NCBI GenBank assembly: GCA_046349395.1
Contig: JAXMCK010000003.1
Span: 1,033,532-1,097,531 of the forward strand
DNA: 64,000 nucleotides
Source of the DNA: JAXMCK01 sp046349395
GTDB taxonomy: Bacteria > Pseudomonadota > Alphaproteobacteria > Geminicoccales > Geminicoccaceae
Reading direction: 5' to 3'
Below, piece by piece: positions 36,043 to 44,673 of the stretch; the stretch's first letter is position 1, and each line of letters starts with the position of its first letter. The translations under genes were made by a program, and so were the position numbers. The notes below the pieces were generated by a model. It was not told where the DNA came from and searched no databases. It saw only the letters and a program-made list of their open reading frames with translations.

Positions 36043-37341
36043 CTAACCCGCCAACCCAGCTTCGAGGATCTTGCTCGGACGTGCCCTCGGCGACCACGCG
36101 GCGGGCGCACTCGTCTCCAGATGGCCGTCGAGATGCTCCGCAAGCTCGCGGGCATCATCGCCCGCACCGTCGATCAGCGTCGACTTGCGGCGCCGTAGGA
36201 ACGGAAGCCCGATCACGTAGAGCCCCGGCGAGGGGGTGACGCCGCCCTCGTGGCGGATCGAGCCCTTGCGATCCAGCACCGGCACATCCAGCCAGGCGTA
36301 GTCCGGCCGGAAACCCGTCGCCCAGACGATGGTCGAGACCTCGCCCCGTGCCAGGTCCAGGCTCAGCCGCGGCTTCTCCGGCACCCGCGTGGGCGCGTAG
36401 CGGCAGGACGGTTCGAGCGCCGGGGCGAGGCCCTGTGCCGCCGCCCATCCGTCGAGCGCCTCCAGCAGGCGCGCCTGCTTCAGGTCGGCCAGGGCCGCAT
36501 GGTTGTGCAACGCACCCGAGAAGAGCAACCGGCTGCCGTCGATGCCGGCGAGCCTGCCCACAAGCTCCACCCCGATGTCGGTCAGCGCGTTGAGGTCGAG
36601 CGTGCCGCGCGCCTTCGAGCCGACGAGCTGGAAGGAGGGCAGCCCGCGCACCCGGGCGATGTCGTCGACCTCGTCGTGCCGCTGGTCGAGGATGCCCGAG
36701 CGGTCCATCCACCACTGGATGTCCCGCCCGCGATAGGTCCGCGGCACCCGCACATGCTCGCCGCAGGACAGGATCACTCGTCGGCCGGACCGGTGGATCT
36801 CGTCGGCCAGCTGCACGCCCGTGGCCGAGGCCCCGACGACCAGCACGCCTCCGGCCGGCAACGCTTCCGGGCGCCGATAGTGGGTCGGCACCACCGTCGC
36901 GACCGCGGGCGGCAGGCCGGCGGCGCATCGCGGCACCGCTGCGATGTTGCAGGCCCCGCTGGCGATCACCACCGCCCGGCAGCGCCACGCACTCTTGTCC
37001 GTCGCGACCCGGTAGCCGTCGTCGGTCCGGGTGAGCGACGTCACCCTCGTCCACGTCCGCACCGGTGCCGAGATCGCGCGCGCATAGCCCGCGATGAAGG
37101 CCACGGTCTCCGGCATCGACCGGAACCCGTCCGGATCGTCGCCCGCGTAGCCGTAGCTGGGCAGCCGGCTCTGCCAGTTGGGGGTGAGCAGCCGGAGCGA
37201 CTCCCAGCGCTCGGTCCGCCAGGAGTTGGCGACCTCGCCGCGTTCGAGGACGACATGGTCGATCCCGCGCGCGCCGAGATGCCAGCTCATCGCGAGGCCG
37301 GCATGGCCGGCACCCACGATCACGACGGTGGTCGAAGGCAT
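36043..37341 (-). CDS. FAD-dependent NAD(P)/H monooxygenase-like oxidoreductase (CzcO type)
   Basis: A 432-residue flavoprotein. FAD-binding GxGxxG (VVIVGAGHAGLAMS) is at residues 6-19, and LTPNWQSRLPSYGYAGDD is typical of TrkA/CzcO-like monooxygenases. The NADPH-binding motif is VLVVGASATGVQLADEI (about 165-181), and an ATGFRPDY motif lies toward the C-terminus. It probably oxidises a small organic substrate; the substrate cannot be read. It is the last gene of the set OsmC, methyltransferase, OsmC, oxidoreductase, 28 bases after the previous stop. Confidence 0.8.
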   Translation of the reverse strand: MPSTTVVIVGAGHAGLAMSWHLGARGIDHVVLERGEVANSWRTERWESLRLLTPNWQSRLPSYGYAGDDPDGFRSMPETVAFIAGYARAISAPVRTWTRVTSLTRTDDGYRVATDKSAWRCRAVVIASGACNIAAVPRCAAGLPPAVATVVPTHYRRPEALPAGGVLVVGASATGVQLADEIHRSGRRVILSCGEHVRVPRTYRGRDIQWWMDRSGILDQRHDEVDDIARVRGLPSFQLVGSKARGTLDLNALTDIGVELVGRLAGIDGSRLLFSGALHNHAALADLKQARLLEALDGWAAAQGLAPALEPSCRYAPTRVPEKPRLSLDLARGEVSTIVWATGFRPDYAWLDVPVLDRKGSIRHEGGVTPSPGLYVIGLPFLRRRKSTLIDGAGDDARELAEHLDGHLETSAPAAWSPRARPSKILEAGLAG

Positions 37342-37369
37342 GGGCTCCGCTCCTGCCGGCTCGCCCGCC

Positions 37370-37930
37370 CTACTTCACCTCGACGGTGACGTTGGTCGGG
37401 TTGGTGACGATGTCGAAGACGGCCGAGCGCTTCTGCGACTGGGCGACCAGGGCCAGGACCTCGTCGCGGGTCGCATCCGCATCGATGTCGTAGGTGACCT
37501 TGATGCCGTCGAACCCGTTGCGCACCTCGCTGTCGATGCCGAGGATCCCCTGTAGGTCCATCGACCCCTCCAGCGTCGCGGTGACCCGGCGCAGCTGGAT
37601 GTTGCGGTGCTGGGCGACGGCCGCGATGCCGGCCGTGAGACACGCACCCAGCCCGACCAGCACGTACTCGACCGGTGTCGCACCATTGTCCTCGGCGGCG
37701 AACACCTCGGGGTGGTCCGCCTCGAAGGTGAACTCGGTCTTGTGCCGCTGGTCCTGTCCCAGGCCGAAGAAGCCCTGCACGCTCGACCGGCTGTGCGTGC
37801 CCTTCATCCACTTGCACGTGGCCTTCCAGTTGAAGCGGGCCGCCTCGGGTGCCGCTTCCAGCGCCTGTCGCGCGCCCAGGAGCGCCGCGACGTTGACGCC
37901 GTTGTCCGCCATCCGCTCAGAAACCTGCAT
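37370..37930 (-). CDS. OsmC-family protein (one catalytic Cys replaced)
   Basis: A 186-residue OsmC/Ohr-fold protein. The first conserved Cys is in GLGACLTAGI. Where the second catalytic Cys normally lies, the sequence reads QKRSAVFDIV with Ser, so the usual peroxidase Cys pair is incomplete. The ATG at 37930 has GGGAG seven bases upstream and overlaps the methyltransferase 3' end by 14 bases. Family members reduce organic peroxides; here another thiol- or sulfur-related role is possible. Confidence 0.82.
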   Translation of the reverse strand: MQVSERMADNGVNVAALLGARQALEAAPEAARFNWKATCKWMKGTHSRSSVQGFFGLGQDQRHKTEFTFEADHPEVFAAEDNGATPVEYVLVGLGACLTAGIAAVAQHRNIQLRRVTATLEGSMDLQGILGIDSEVRNGFDGIKVTYDIDADATRDEVLALVAQSQKRSAVFDIVTNPTNVTVEVK

Positions 37931-38780
37931 TTGCCAACTCCCTGTCGCGCCTTGCTGGTGTGACGGACGCCCGTGCGGCGGCGACGACGAACTCGCCCGG
38001 GATCCGGTAGCCGTCGCCGCCCCGGTAGGCGGCGATGGATTGGAGATATTCGGCATGGACGGCCGCCCGCGTGGCGGCGTCGAAGCGGCTGTAGGCGAGA
38101 GCCACCGGCCCTCCCTCGAACGCCGCGGTCAGCGCTTCATCTGCCGAACGGTACTGGAGCACCGTCGACATGCGCCTCAGCTCGATCTCGCCGAAGCCGG
38201 CCGTCTCGAAGGCCAGCGCAAGGGTGGTCTGCGTCCCGAGCCGGAAGAACATGGGGCAGACGTCCGAGGCGACCCGCGCATCGGTGATGGGGAAGATCTC
38301 GGCCCAGCCGCAGGCCCGGCGCTCGCCCCAGACGGCGACGGCCGCCCGCCCACCCGGCCGCAACACGCGGCGCATCTCTCGCAGTGCCTGCACCGGGTCC
38401 GGCACGTACATCAGCCCGAGGCCGCACAGCGCCACGTCGAACAGCCCTTCCGCGAAGGGGAGGTCCTCCGCATCCGCGCGCTCGAACTGGACGGTCGCTT
38501 GACCATGCGCCCTCCCCATGTCGCGGGCGCGCTCGACCATCTCGCCCGAGATGTCGGTGCCGGTGACGCTGCCGGTCGGCCCCACGGCCTCGGCGGCGCG
38601 GAAGGTGACGAGACCGGTGCCAGCGGCGACGTCCAGCACCCGCTCGCCGGGCCGGAGGTCGGCCATGCTCAGCATCACGTCGTGGGCCGGGGCGATCTGG
38701 GCCTGCCAGCTCCGCTCGTAGATGCCGGCCGCCCGGTCCCAGCCGTAGCGCTGCACGCGCCGTTGCAGGCGAGCTTCCAT
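37917..38780 (-). CDS. Class I SAM-dependent methyltransferase (UbiE/type 11-like)
   Basis: A 287-residue methyltransferase. Motif I VLDVAAGTGLVTFRAA (about 48-63) is followed by VTGTDISGEMV, ADAEDLPF and the post-motif LREMRRVLRPGGRAAVAVWG. The pattern is that of small-molecule methyltransferases. It lies between two OsmC genes with very tight spacing (5 bases upstream, 14-base overlap downstream), so its product probably acts in the same pathway. The ATG at 38780 is chosen because longer frames enter the upstream OsmC gene. Confidence 0.85.
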   Translation of the reverse strand: MEARLQRRVQRYGWDRAAGIYERSWQAQIAPAHDVMLSMADLRPGERVLDVAAGTGLVTFRAAEAVGPTGSVTGTDISGEMVERARDMGRAHGQATVQFERADAEDLPFAEGLFDVALCGLGLMYVPDPVQALREMRRVLRPGGRAAVAVWGERRACGWAEIFPITDARVASDVCPMFFRLGTQTTLALAFETAGFGEIELRRMSTVLQYRSADEALTAAFEGGPVALAYSRFDAATRAAVHAEYLQSIAAYRGGDGYRIPGEFVVAAARASVTPARRDRELANAGF

Positions 38781-38785
38781 GGTCC

Positions 38786-39304
38786 TCAGGCCTCCTGACC
38801 GTTGAGGTGGACCGTCCGCTTCAGCGGCACCGGCCGGCCGAAGACGTCGAGATAGGGGCTGTGCCGCTCGACCCGGTCGAGCAGGGCGTCGATCTCCGCG
38901 CGCGATGCGGGACTCTGAACCGAGATCCGGTAGCGGACCTCCGAATAGCCGGGGGCGACCTCGCCCATGCCGAGCTCGCCCCGGGCGTTGAAGTCGGCCT
39001 CGACCTCCACCTCGACGGCGTCGATCGCGATGCCGAGGCGTGCCGCCCAGCTCGCGGTCCCGATGGCGAGGCAACTCGCCAGGGCACCGCGGCCCAGCAT
39101 GCCGGGCGTGGGGGCCGTCTCGGTGCCGCCGGCCTTGGCCGGCATGTCGGCGGCGAGCCGCCACAAGCCTTCCTCGATCTCGCAGCGCAGCCCGTCGACG
39201 AGGCGGGCGCGGGTCCGACCGGTGAGCAGACCCTTCTCCGGCTTCAACGCCAGCAGATGGACGTTGCGTTCGGCGACCCGGCGGATGGTCTCGGCATCCA
39301 GCAT
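38786..39304 (-). CDS. OsmC-family protein, second copy in the operon
   Basis: A 172-residue OsmC-fold protein. One Cys is kept in GALASCLAIG. The second expected Cys position reads ERHSPYLDVFGRPVPL with Ser. It is only distantly similar to the downstream OsmC protein, so this is not a recent duplication. It is the first gene of the four-gene set. Confidence 0.82.
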   Translation of the reverse strand: MLDAETIRRVAERNVHLLALKPEKGLLTGRTRARLVDGLRCEIEEGLWRLAADMPAKAGGTETAPTPGMLGRGALASCLAIGTASWAARLGIAIDAVEVEVEADFNARGELGMGEVAPGYSEVRYRISVQSPASRAEIDALLDRVERHSPYLDVFGRPVPLKRTVHLNGQEA

Positions 39305-39474
39305 GACAGCACCTGCACCTGCTCTCTTCGCGAGGGCCTCGGCCTTCGACTGGCCGCGCTCTGCGTTCGCTGGTGCTTCAGATGCGCTTCGATTGTTTCG
39401 GGGCGGTGTCGGACCGCCGAAACATTGTGCCGTCTATTGCTGTCCTTCAGAGCCGAGCGTGGTCTTCGCACGAC

Positions 39475-39498
39475 AATGCCCGCCGGAGGGCGGGCATT
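39475..39498. terminator. GC-rich hairpin between two gene sets
   Basis: AATGCCCGCC pairs with GGCGGGCATT across a 4-base loop. It separates the dehydrogenase set from the OsmC set. On the plus strand only a short T-run follows, so it may be a terminator or a transcript-stabilising hairpin. Confidence 0.5.
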
Positions 39499-39550
39499 GC
39501 GCTTTACACGTAGTGGACTGCTCCACCCCCGACGGGGCGGAGGCGGCGGA

Positions 39551-40135
39551 TCAGTGCCAGGTCATCGACGTCGAGGTCGCCTCGCTGCCGTTGCCGTAAG
39601 GGCGAATGGCCGCCGGACCGCGCATGTCGTCCGGAATCTCGTAGCCCTCGTGCCGTGCGGCACCCCGCATCGCCTCGGCGGGCCGCGACCACCCGCTGCG
39701 GTCGCTGTAGTCGCGCATCGGCGGCCGGGGTTCACGCGTTTCGCGGCTCAGCGCCTGCGCGCAATAGAGGTCGACAGCACCGGCACCCAGCAGCGCCACG
39801 AGCGTCGTCACCACCCGATCGCGCTGCGGGTTGTCTCGCGAGAGACCGAGCCCGACGGTGGCGACGTCCAACACGTCGCCGGCGACCCGGCCCCAGATCC
39901 AGGGTGTCGGGTCCTTGGAGGAGAGGATGCCGACACCGCTGGCGATCTCGCGCACGCCATAGGCCGCGATGATCTTCTCGCAGCCGTGCAGGCCGAGGCT
40001 GCGGGCGATGGCGCGCGGGGCGAACACCTCCGCGGTGCCGAGCGCGATCGAGAACCAGCCGAGGCCCCTCGCCAGGGTGTCGGTGGCCGAATCGGGGTGA
40101 CCCGGACGGCCGGTCCGTTCCGTTTCGTAGCGCAT
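39551..40135 (-). CDS. Small integral membrane protein, unknown function (194 aa)
   Basis: Three or four hydrophobic helices are visible (GLGWFSIALGTAEVFAP, AAYGVREIASGVGIL, VAGDVLDVATVGLGL, VTTLVALLGAGAVDLYCA), and the C-terminal tail is hydrophilic. The REIASG and GRVAGD segments recur in membrane segments of cyclase/dehydrase-like proteins of alphaproteobacteria. It follows the zinc dehydrogenase gene by 9 bases and is co-transcribed with it. No catalytic residue can be named. Confidence 0.7.
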   Translation of the reverse strand: MRYETERTGRPGHPDSATDTLARGLGWFSIALGTAEVFAPRAIARSLGLHGCEKIIAAYGVREIASGVGILSSKDPTPWIWGRVAGDVLDVATVGLGLSRDNPQRDRVVTTLVALLGAGAVDLYCAQALSRETREPRPPMRDYSDRSGWSRPAEAMRGAARHEGYEIPDDMRGPAAIRPYGNGSEATSTSMTWH

Positions 40136-40144
40136 GAAAAAACC

Positions 40145-41317
40145 TCAGGGCTGGAGGACGACCTTGATGCACCCGTCCTTCTTCTCCCTGAAGGTCCGGT
40201 ACATCTCGGGCCCCTGCTCGAGGGGCACCTTGTGCGTGATGACGAAGGACGGATCGAGCTGGCCCTCCTCGATCCGCCGCAGCAGATCGTCGGACCAGCG
40301 CCGCACATGCGTCTGCCCGGTGCGGATCGTCAGTCCCTTGTTCATGATCATGCCCATCGGGAACTTGTCGATCAGGCCGCCATAGACACCGGGCACCGAC
40401 ATCGTGCCGGCCGGCCGGCAGACATAGGCCATCTCGCGTAGCACGTGCGGCCGGTCGGTCTCCAGCATCACGGCCTGCTTGGCGCGGTCGTACATCGCGT
40501 CGATCGTGCTCGTGGCGTGCGCCTCTAGACCCACCGAGTCGATGCACTTCTCGGGGCCCTTGCCGTTCGTCAGGTCGTTGAGGCGCTCCAGCACGCTCTC
40601 GGTGTCGAAGTTGATCGTGATCGCCCCACCGGCTTCGGCCATGTCGAGTCGCTCCGGCACGCGGTCGATGCAGACGACCTGCTTCGCCCCCAGCAGCACG
40701 GCACTGCGCACCACCATCTGGCCGACCGGGCCTGCCCCCCAGATCGCCACCGTATCCTCGGGCTGGATGTCGGCCTGCACGGCGGCCTGCCAGCCCGTCG
40801 GCAGGATATCGGAGAGGAAGAGGACCTGCTCGTCGGAGAGGTGCCGCGGCACCTTGATGTGCGTCGCGTCGGCATAGGGCACGCGCAGATACTCGGCCTG
40901 CCCGCCCGCATAGCCGCCGGTCAGGTGCGTGTAGCCGAAGAGGCCGGCCGTGGTGTGGCCGAAGACCTTGTCGCCCACCGACTTGTTGCGGTTGGTCGTC
41001 TCGCACACCGAGTAGTTGTGCCGGTGGCACTGCTCGCACTGATCGCAATTGATCGTGAACGGCACCACGATGCGGTCGCCGACCTTGAGCTTGCCGCTGG
41101 CAGCCGGGCCGACATCGACCACCTCGCCCATCGGCTCGTGGCCCATGATGTCGCCCGACTCCATGCCCGGCATGAAGCCGTCGAATAGGTGGAGATCCGA
41201 GCCGCAGATCGCCGTGCTCGTCACTTTGATGATCGCGTCACGCGGGTCTTCGATCCGGGGGTCCGGGACATTGTCGCAGCGGATGTCGTTCGCACCGTGC
41301 CACACGAGCGCTCGCAT
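40145..41317 (-). CDS. Zinc-dependent alcohol/formaldehyde dehydrogenase (glutathione-independent type)
   Basis: A 390-residue medium-chain dehydrogenase. The catalytic zinc site includes Cys in ICGSDLH and MGHEPMGEV. The structural zinc site has four Cys in CDQCEQCHRHNYSVC, and NAD binding is through WGAGPVGQMV. The inserted segment and overall length resemble formaldehyde dehydrogenase (FdhA)-like enzymes. It lies 164 bases downstream of the aldehyde dehydrogenase gene, suggesting consecutive oxidation of alcohol or aldehyde. The substrate is not determined. Confidence 0.85.
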   Translation of the reverse strand: MRALVWHGANDIRCDNVPDPRIEDPRDAIIKVTSTAICGSDLHLFDGFMPGMESGDIMGHEPMGEVVDVGPAASGKLKVGDRIVVPFTINCDQCEQCHRHNYSVCETTNRNKSVGDKVFGHTTAGLFGYTHLTGGYAGGQAEYLRVPYADATHIKVPRHLSDEQVLFLSDILPTGWQAAVQADIQPEDTVAIWGAGPVGQMVVRSAVLLGAKQVVCIDRVPERLDMAEAGGAITINFDTESVLERLNDLTNGKGPEKCIDSVGLEAHATSTIDAMYDRAKQAVMLETDRPHVLREMAYVCRPAGTMSVPGVYGGLIDKFPMGMIMNKGLTIRTGQTHVRRWSDDLLRRIEEGQLDPSFVITHKVPLEQGPEMYRTFREKKDGCIKVVLQP

Positions 41318-41481
41318 GCTGGTCTCCGTCGTTGAGGTATGCGGCGGCGCGAGCAGGACGGAGAGCCCGACGGGCCCGGCCGGCGCATTGCTGCGGGCCG
41401 AACGGACCGGCGAGGCGAGGGGTTCCCGGCGCCAGCACGGGCGCCGGGTCCGCGAGATCGGCTACGGTCTAAAAGAAAGTC

Positions 41482-42975
41482 TTACTTCACGGCGATCCAG
41501 ATGGTCTTGGTCTGCAGGTACTGGTCCATTGCCTCGGCACCATTGTCCCGTGCCAGCGAGCCCGAGCGCTTGTAGCCGCCGAAAGGCGTCTTCACGTCGC
41601 CCTCCGAGAAAGCGTTCACGCTGACGGTGCCGCAGGGGAGTGCGCGGGCGATGCGGATCGCCTTGTCGATGTCCTGGGTGAACACCGAGGCGTGCAGGCC
41701 GTAATCGGTGTCCTTCGCGATGGCGACCGCCTCATCCACCCCGTCGATCGGCAGGATGCCCAGCACCGGTCCGAAGATCTCCTCTTTTGCGATCACCATG
41801 TCGGGCCGCACGTCGGCGAACACGGTGGGCTCGATGAAGGTGCCGGGTGCGAGCGTCCGGCTGCCGCCCGTGAGCAGGCGCGCCCCTTCCGCCTTGCCCT
41901 TCTCGATATAGCCCATTACCCGGTCCTGGTGCTCGCCTGTCACCATGGCCGGCAGGGTGGTGGCGGGATCGAGCGGGTTGCCGAGCGTGAACTGCTTCGC
42001 CCTTGCGACGACACGCTCGGCGAACTCGCCGGCGATCTTCTTGTGCACCAGCTGGCGCATGTTGGCCGAGCAGTTCTGCCCGCCGTTCCAGAATGCACTC
42101 ATCGCCGCGTTCTCGATCGTCGCGTCGTCGAGCACGGCGTCGTCCAGCACGATGAAGGGCGACTTGCCGCCCATCTCGAGCCCGACGACCTTCATGTTCG
42201 ATTCGCCGGCATAGCGCAGGAAGTAGCCGCCGACCTCGGTCGAGCCGGTGAACGAGACGACGTCGATGTCATGGTGCCGCCCGATCGCCTGCCCCGCCGT
42301 CTCGCCGAGCCCCGGCAACACGTTGAGCACGCCTGCCGGCACGCCGGCTTCGGTGGCGAGGGCCGCCAGCCGGATCGCCGTCAGCGGCGTCTGCTCGGCC
42401 GGCTTCACGATGCAGGAGCACCCGGCAGCCAAAGCCGGCGCCAGCTTCCAGGCCGCCATCAGCAGCGGGAAGTTCCAGGGCAGCACGAGCCCGACGACAC
42501 CCGCCGGCTCCTTCACGATGAGTGCGAGCGCATTCTCGCCGGTCGGTGCCACCTTGCCGAAGGTCTTGTCGATCAACTCGGCGTACCACTGGAAGAAGTT
42601 GGCCACCTCGTTGCCGATCTCGTGCAGGCAGTCGTTGATCGTCTTGCCCGAATCGAGGCTCTCGAGGACCGCCAGCTCTTCTTTATGCTCCCGCACCAGG
42701 GCCGCGAGCTTCAGCAGCACCGTCTTGCGCTCCTCCGGTGCCGCCCGGCTCCACGTCCCGGCGTCGAACACGGCCCGCGCCGCCTTCACGGCGAGGTCGA
42801 CGTCCTCGGCCCCGCAATGCGCGACCTCGGCGATCGGCTGGCCGGTCGCCGGGTTGATCGAGGTGAAGGTCCGGCCGCTCCTGGCCGACACATACTCCCC
42901 GCCGATGAAGGCGCGGGTCTCCGGCCGGAGGCCGGCTGCAATCCTGGTCGTGCGATCGAGTGTGATCTCGCTCAT
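41482..42975 (-). CDS. NAD-dependent aldehyde dehydrogenase (ALDH superfamily)
   Basis: A 497-residue enzyme. The Rossmann region VVSFTGSTEVGG precedes the catalytic Glu in LEMGGKSP, and the catalytic Cys is in GGQNCSA. The C-terminal VNAFSEGDVKTPFGGYKRSG resembles the gamma-aminobutyraldehyde (PuuC-like) group. It oxidises aldehydes to acids with NAD(P). The ATG at 42975 has AGGAGG just upstream; a frame extending to 43104 is not supported. It is first in the set with the zinc dehydrogenase. Confidence 0.9.
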   Translation of the reverse strand: MSEITLDRTTRIAAGLRPETRAFIGGEYVSARSGRTFTSINPATGQPIAEVAHCGAEDVDLAVKAARAVFDAGTWSRAAPEERKTVLLKLAALVREHKEELAVLESLDSGKTINDCLHEIGNEVANFFQWYAELIDKTFGKVAPTGENALALIVKEPAGVVGLVLPWNFPLLMAAWKLAPALAAGCSCIVKPAEQTPLTAIRLAALATEAGVPAGVLNVLPGLGETAGQAIGRHHDIDVVSFTGSTEVGGYFLRYAGESNMKVVGLEMGGKSPFIVLDDAVLDDATIENAAMSAFWNGGQNCSANMRQLVHKKIAGEFAERVVARAKQFTLGNPLDPATTLPAMVTGEHQDRVMGYIEKGKAEGARLLTGGSRTLAPGTFIEPTVFADVRPDMVIAKEEIFGPVLGILPIDGVDEAVAIAKDTDYGLHASVFTQDIDKAIRIARALPCGTVSVNAFSEGDVKTPFGGYKRSGSLARDNGAEAMDQYLQTKTIWIAVK

Positions 42976-43152
42976 GGCGTCCCTCCTGGTCGAGGGTGCC
43001 TCCGTGTGGCGCAAGGTGCCGTCACCCGGCGCTTCCCGCGGCACCCTCCCGATCACCACTGCTTCGCCGTGGTGATTATTTGACGACGGTACGCCGCGCC
43101 TCAATTCGTCTCAATGCACGTTCGCGCGGTGATGGCGGGTGCCGAAAGCAGA

Positions 43153-43191
43153 ACCGCCATCCTTGCGCCTGAGCTTCGCAAGGATGGCGGT
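43153..43191. terminator. Perfect 15-bp hairpin at the edge of repeat copy 2
   Basis: ACCGCCATCCTTGCG pairs fully with CGCAAGGATGGCGGT over a 9-base loop. Compared with copy 1, a T-A pair has become C-G by a change on both arms, so pairing is conserved. Confidence 0.55.
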
Positions 43192-43465
43192 CCGTTGCAG
43201 GTCCGAAGTCGAAAAGTACTCTGTTCGTCGTCTCGTCTAAATCGATTCTGCCACCAAGATATTCGCGTTCTGCTCTTCACTATATCGGCCGCAGAGTATC
43301 GCGGCATCCATCCCGATTATGCTGGCCGCATCCGGCCCGACCTCGATGCCCTATCCCCTCGCCGGGCCGCTGCCCTGAAATCCAACTCACCAGCCACGGT
43401 ATGAAGACGGCAGGCCGGCGTCGGCGAGGCTCCTCGATCCAAACCCCGACAACTTTATCCGAATA

Positions 43466-43687
43466 TCACGAAACAACCGTCAATGCGTTCAACATCACCA
43501 GACAAAATCTCGCTTCGGCGGCCCGGCCCTTGGCCTGATGCAGACGCAGTGCCTCGACCACCCAGCCCCGCAGTTTCTTCCTCACCGAGGGCGCCATGCC
43601 GGCGACGATCTCGGCTGCCGTCTTCGGGGTCAACTCGCTCAAGGGAGCCGCCGGCCCGTCGAGCGTCTGGAGAAGCTGCGTGATCAT
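43466..43687 (-). CDS. Conserved 73-residue hypothetical protein in repeat copy 2
   Basis: Same length and sequence as the ORF in copy 1 except one Ala-to-Ser change (APSVRKK). The ribosome site and about 50 bases upstream are identical to copy 1. It is a paralogous pair of unknown function. Confidence 0.6.
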   Translation of the reverse strand: MITQLLQTLDGPAAPLSELTPKTAAEIVAGMAPSVRKKLRGWVVEALRLHQAKGRAAEARFCLVMLNALTVVS

Positions 43688-43972
43688 CTTGACAACCCCT
43701 GTTCTTTATTGATCCCCATGTAGCCCTTCCCTTGACCCCACGGAATGATCGGCGACCGCCGAAACTTGATCGAATCCTCATACACCCGAGAATGCGGGTA
43801 CGATCCCGCTCTCCAACGGGTGCGACATGTTGACGGGCCACGCGGAAGCGCTGCTCGCCCCATAGGTCAGGACAACGCCCGGTGCATCGGCAGGTATGCC
43901 GCGTTCTACTTTAGCGCGAACAGACGCGGCACCGAGGTGCGGTAAGCGGCCGAAAGCCGATGTGGACCGCTG

Positions 43973-44287
43973 TCACCCTTTCGCAGCGCGGACTCGCTTG
44001 GACACGCGCTGTCCGTAGGCGGTGGCGAGTGTCGGGCCGTCGGCTGCGTTCTCGTTCTTGCGCGTCTCACGGCCCTGCAGGCGCCGCTCGAGGGCAGTGA
44101 GCAGGCGCGACCACGCCTCCATGGCACCGCGGACCTGGACCATGCCCTTGGCGGCGGCATCGTGATGGCCTGAGCGCGAGAGTATCTCGATCTCGTTCTG
44201 GGCGGCCGTGAGCGCCCGCAAGGCTATGTCGAGCGAACTCTGCATGTCCGCCAGTCTTTCAGCGGGCACCGTCCGGCCGGTCGTCAT
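43973..44287 (-). CDS. Hypothetical protein (104 aa), helical
   Basis: The ATG at 44287 has GAGGA 8 bases upstream, which supports a real gene. The protein is alpha-helical and charged (LADMQSSLDIALRALTAAQN, MEAWSRLLTALERRL) with a basic tail ending SKRVRAAKG. There is no membrane segment. It lies beside repeat copy 2 and has no obvious partner. Family is not recognised. Confidence 0.5.
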   Translation of the reverse strand: MTTGRTVPAERLADMQSSLDIALRALTAAQNEIEILSRSGHHDAAAKGMVQVRGAMEAWSRLLTALERRLQGRETRKNENAADGPTLATAYGQRVSKRVRAAKG

Positions 44288-44673
44288 GACTATTCCTCGC
44301 CACCTTTGTTATTCGCCGAGATCTGTGCCTCGGCGCCGATAACCGTTAGCCACCGCCACCGCGCGGTGTGCGCCCACTGATGCCCGTAAATGTTCGAGCC
44401 GGCCAGTCTGTACAGGTTGAAAATACGCCGGCTTATGTAACCCAAGCGGTATTTGTCGTCAGCGGGGGCGAGCTCTGCCGACGGACGCGCATCCGATACG
44501 GCGACTTTCTACTTCGAGCATATTAGCGATGTGCAACGCACCGTACTGTCGGACCATGCGACCGGCGAAAGGAGCGGCATCAACACTTGCGGCCACGGCA
44601 TGGTCGTGCAAGTGCATTGGCGGCGCCGACCCAAGGTCCCGGTGTGGGCCCGGCGGTGACCGCGGGTATCGAC
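44288..44673. other. Gap before the tad operon end
   Basis: About 385 bases with no supported gene. Nothing recognisable was seen apart from GC-rich short palindromes. Confidence 0.4.

Larger units (their letters stand above)
43153..43942. repeat. Long direct repeat, copy 2
   Basis: Second copy of the roughly 790-bp repeat at 35221-36009, in the same orientation. It contains the perfect 15-bp version of the hairpin and the second 73-residue ORF. The two copies bracket the 7.1-kb oxidoreductase cassette. Confidence 0.88.

Noticed and set aside
38807..40441. 544-codon plus-strand frame across three genes
   Set aside because: It runs antisense through OsmC, a 246-bp gap and two further genes, so it is an artefact of GC-rich sequence.
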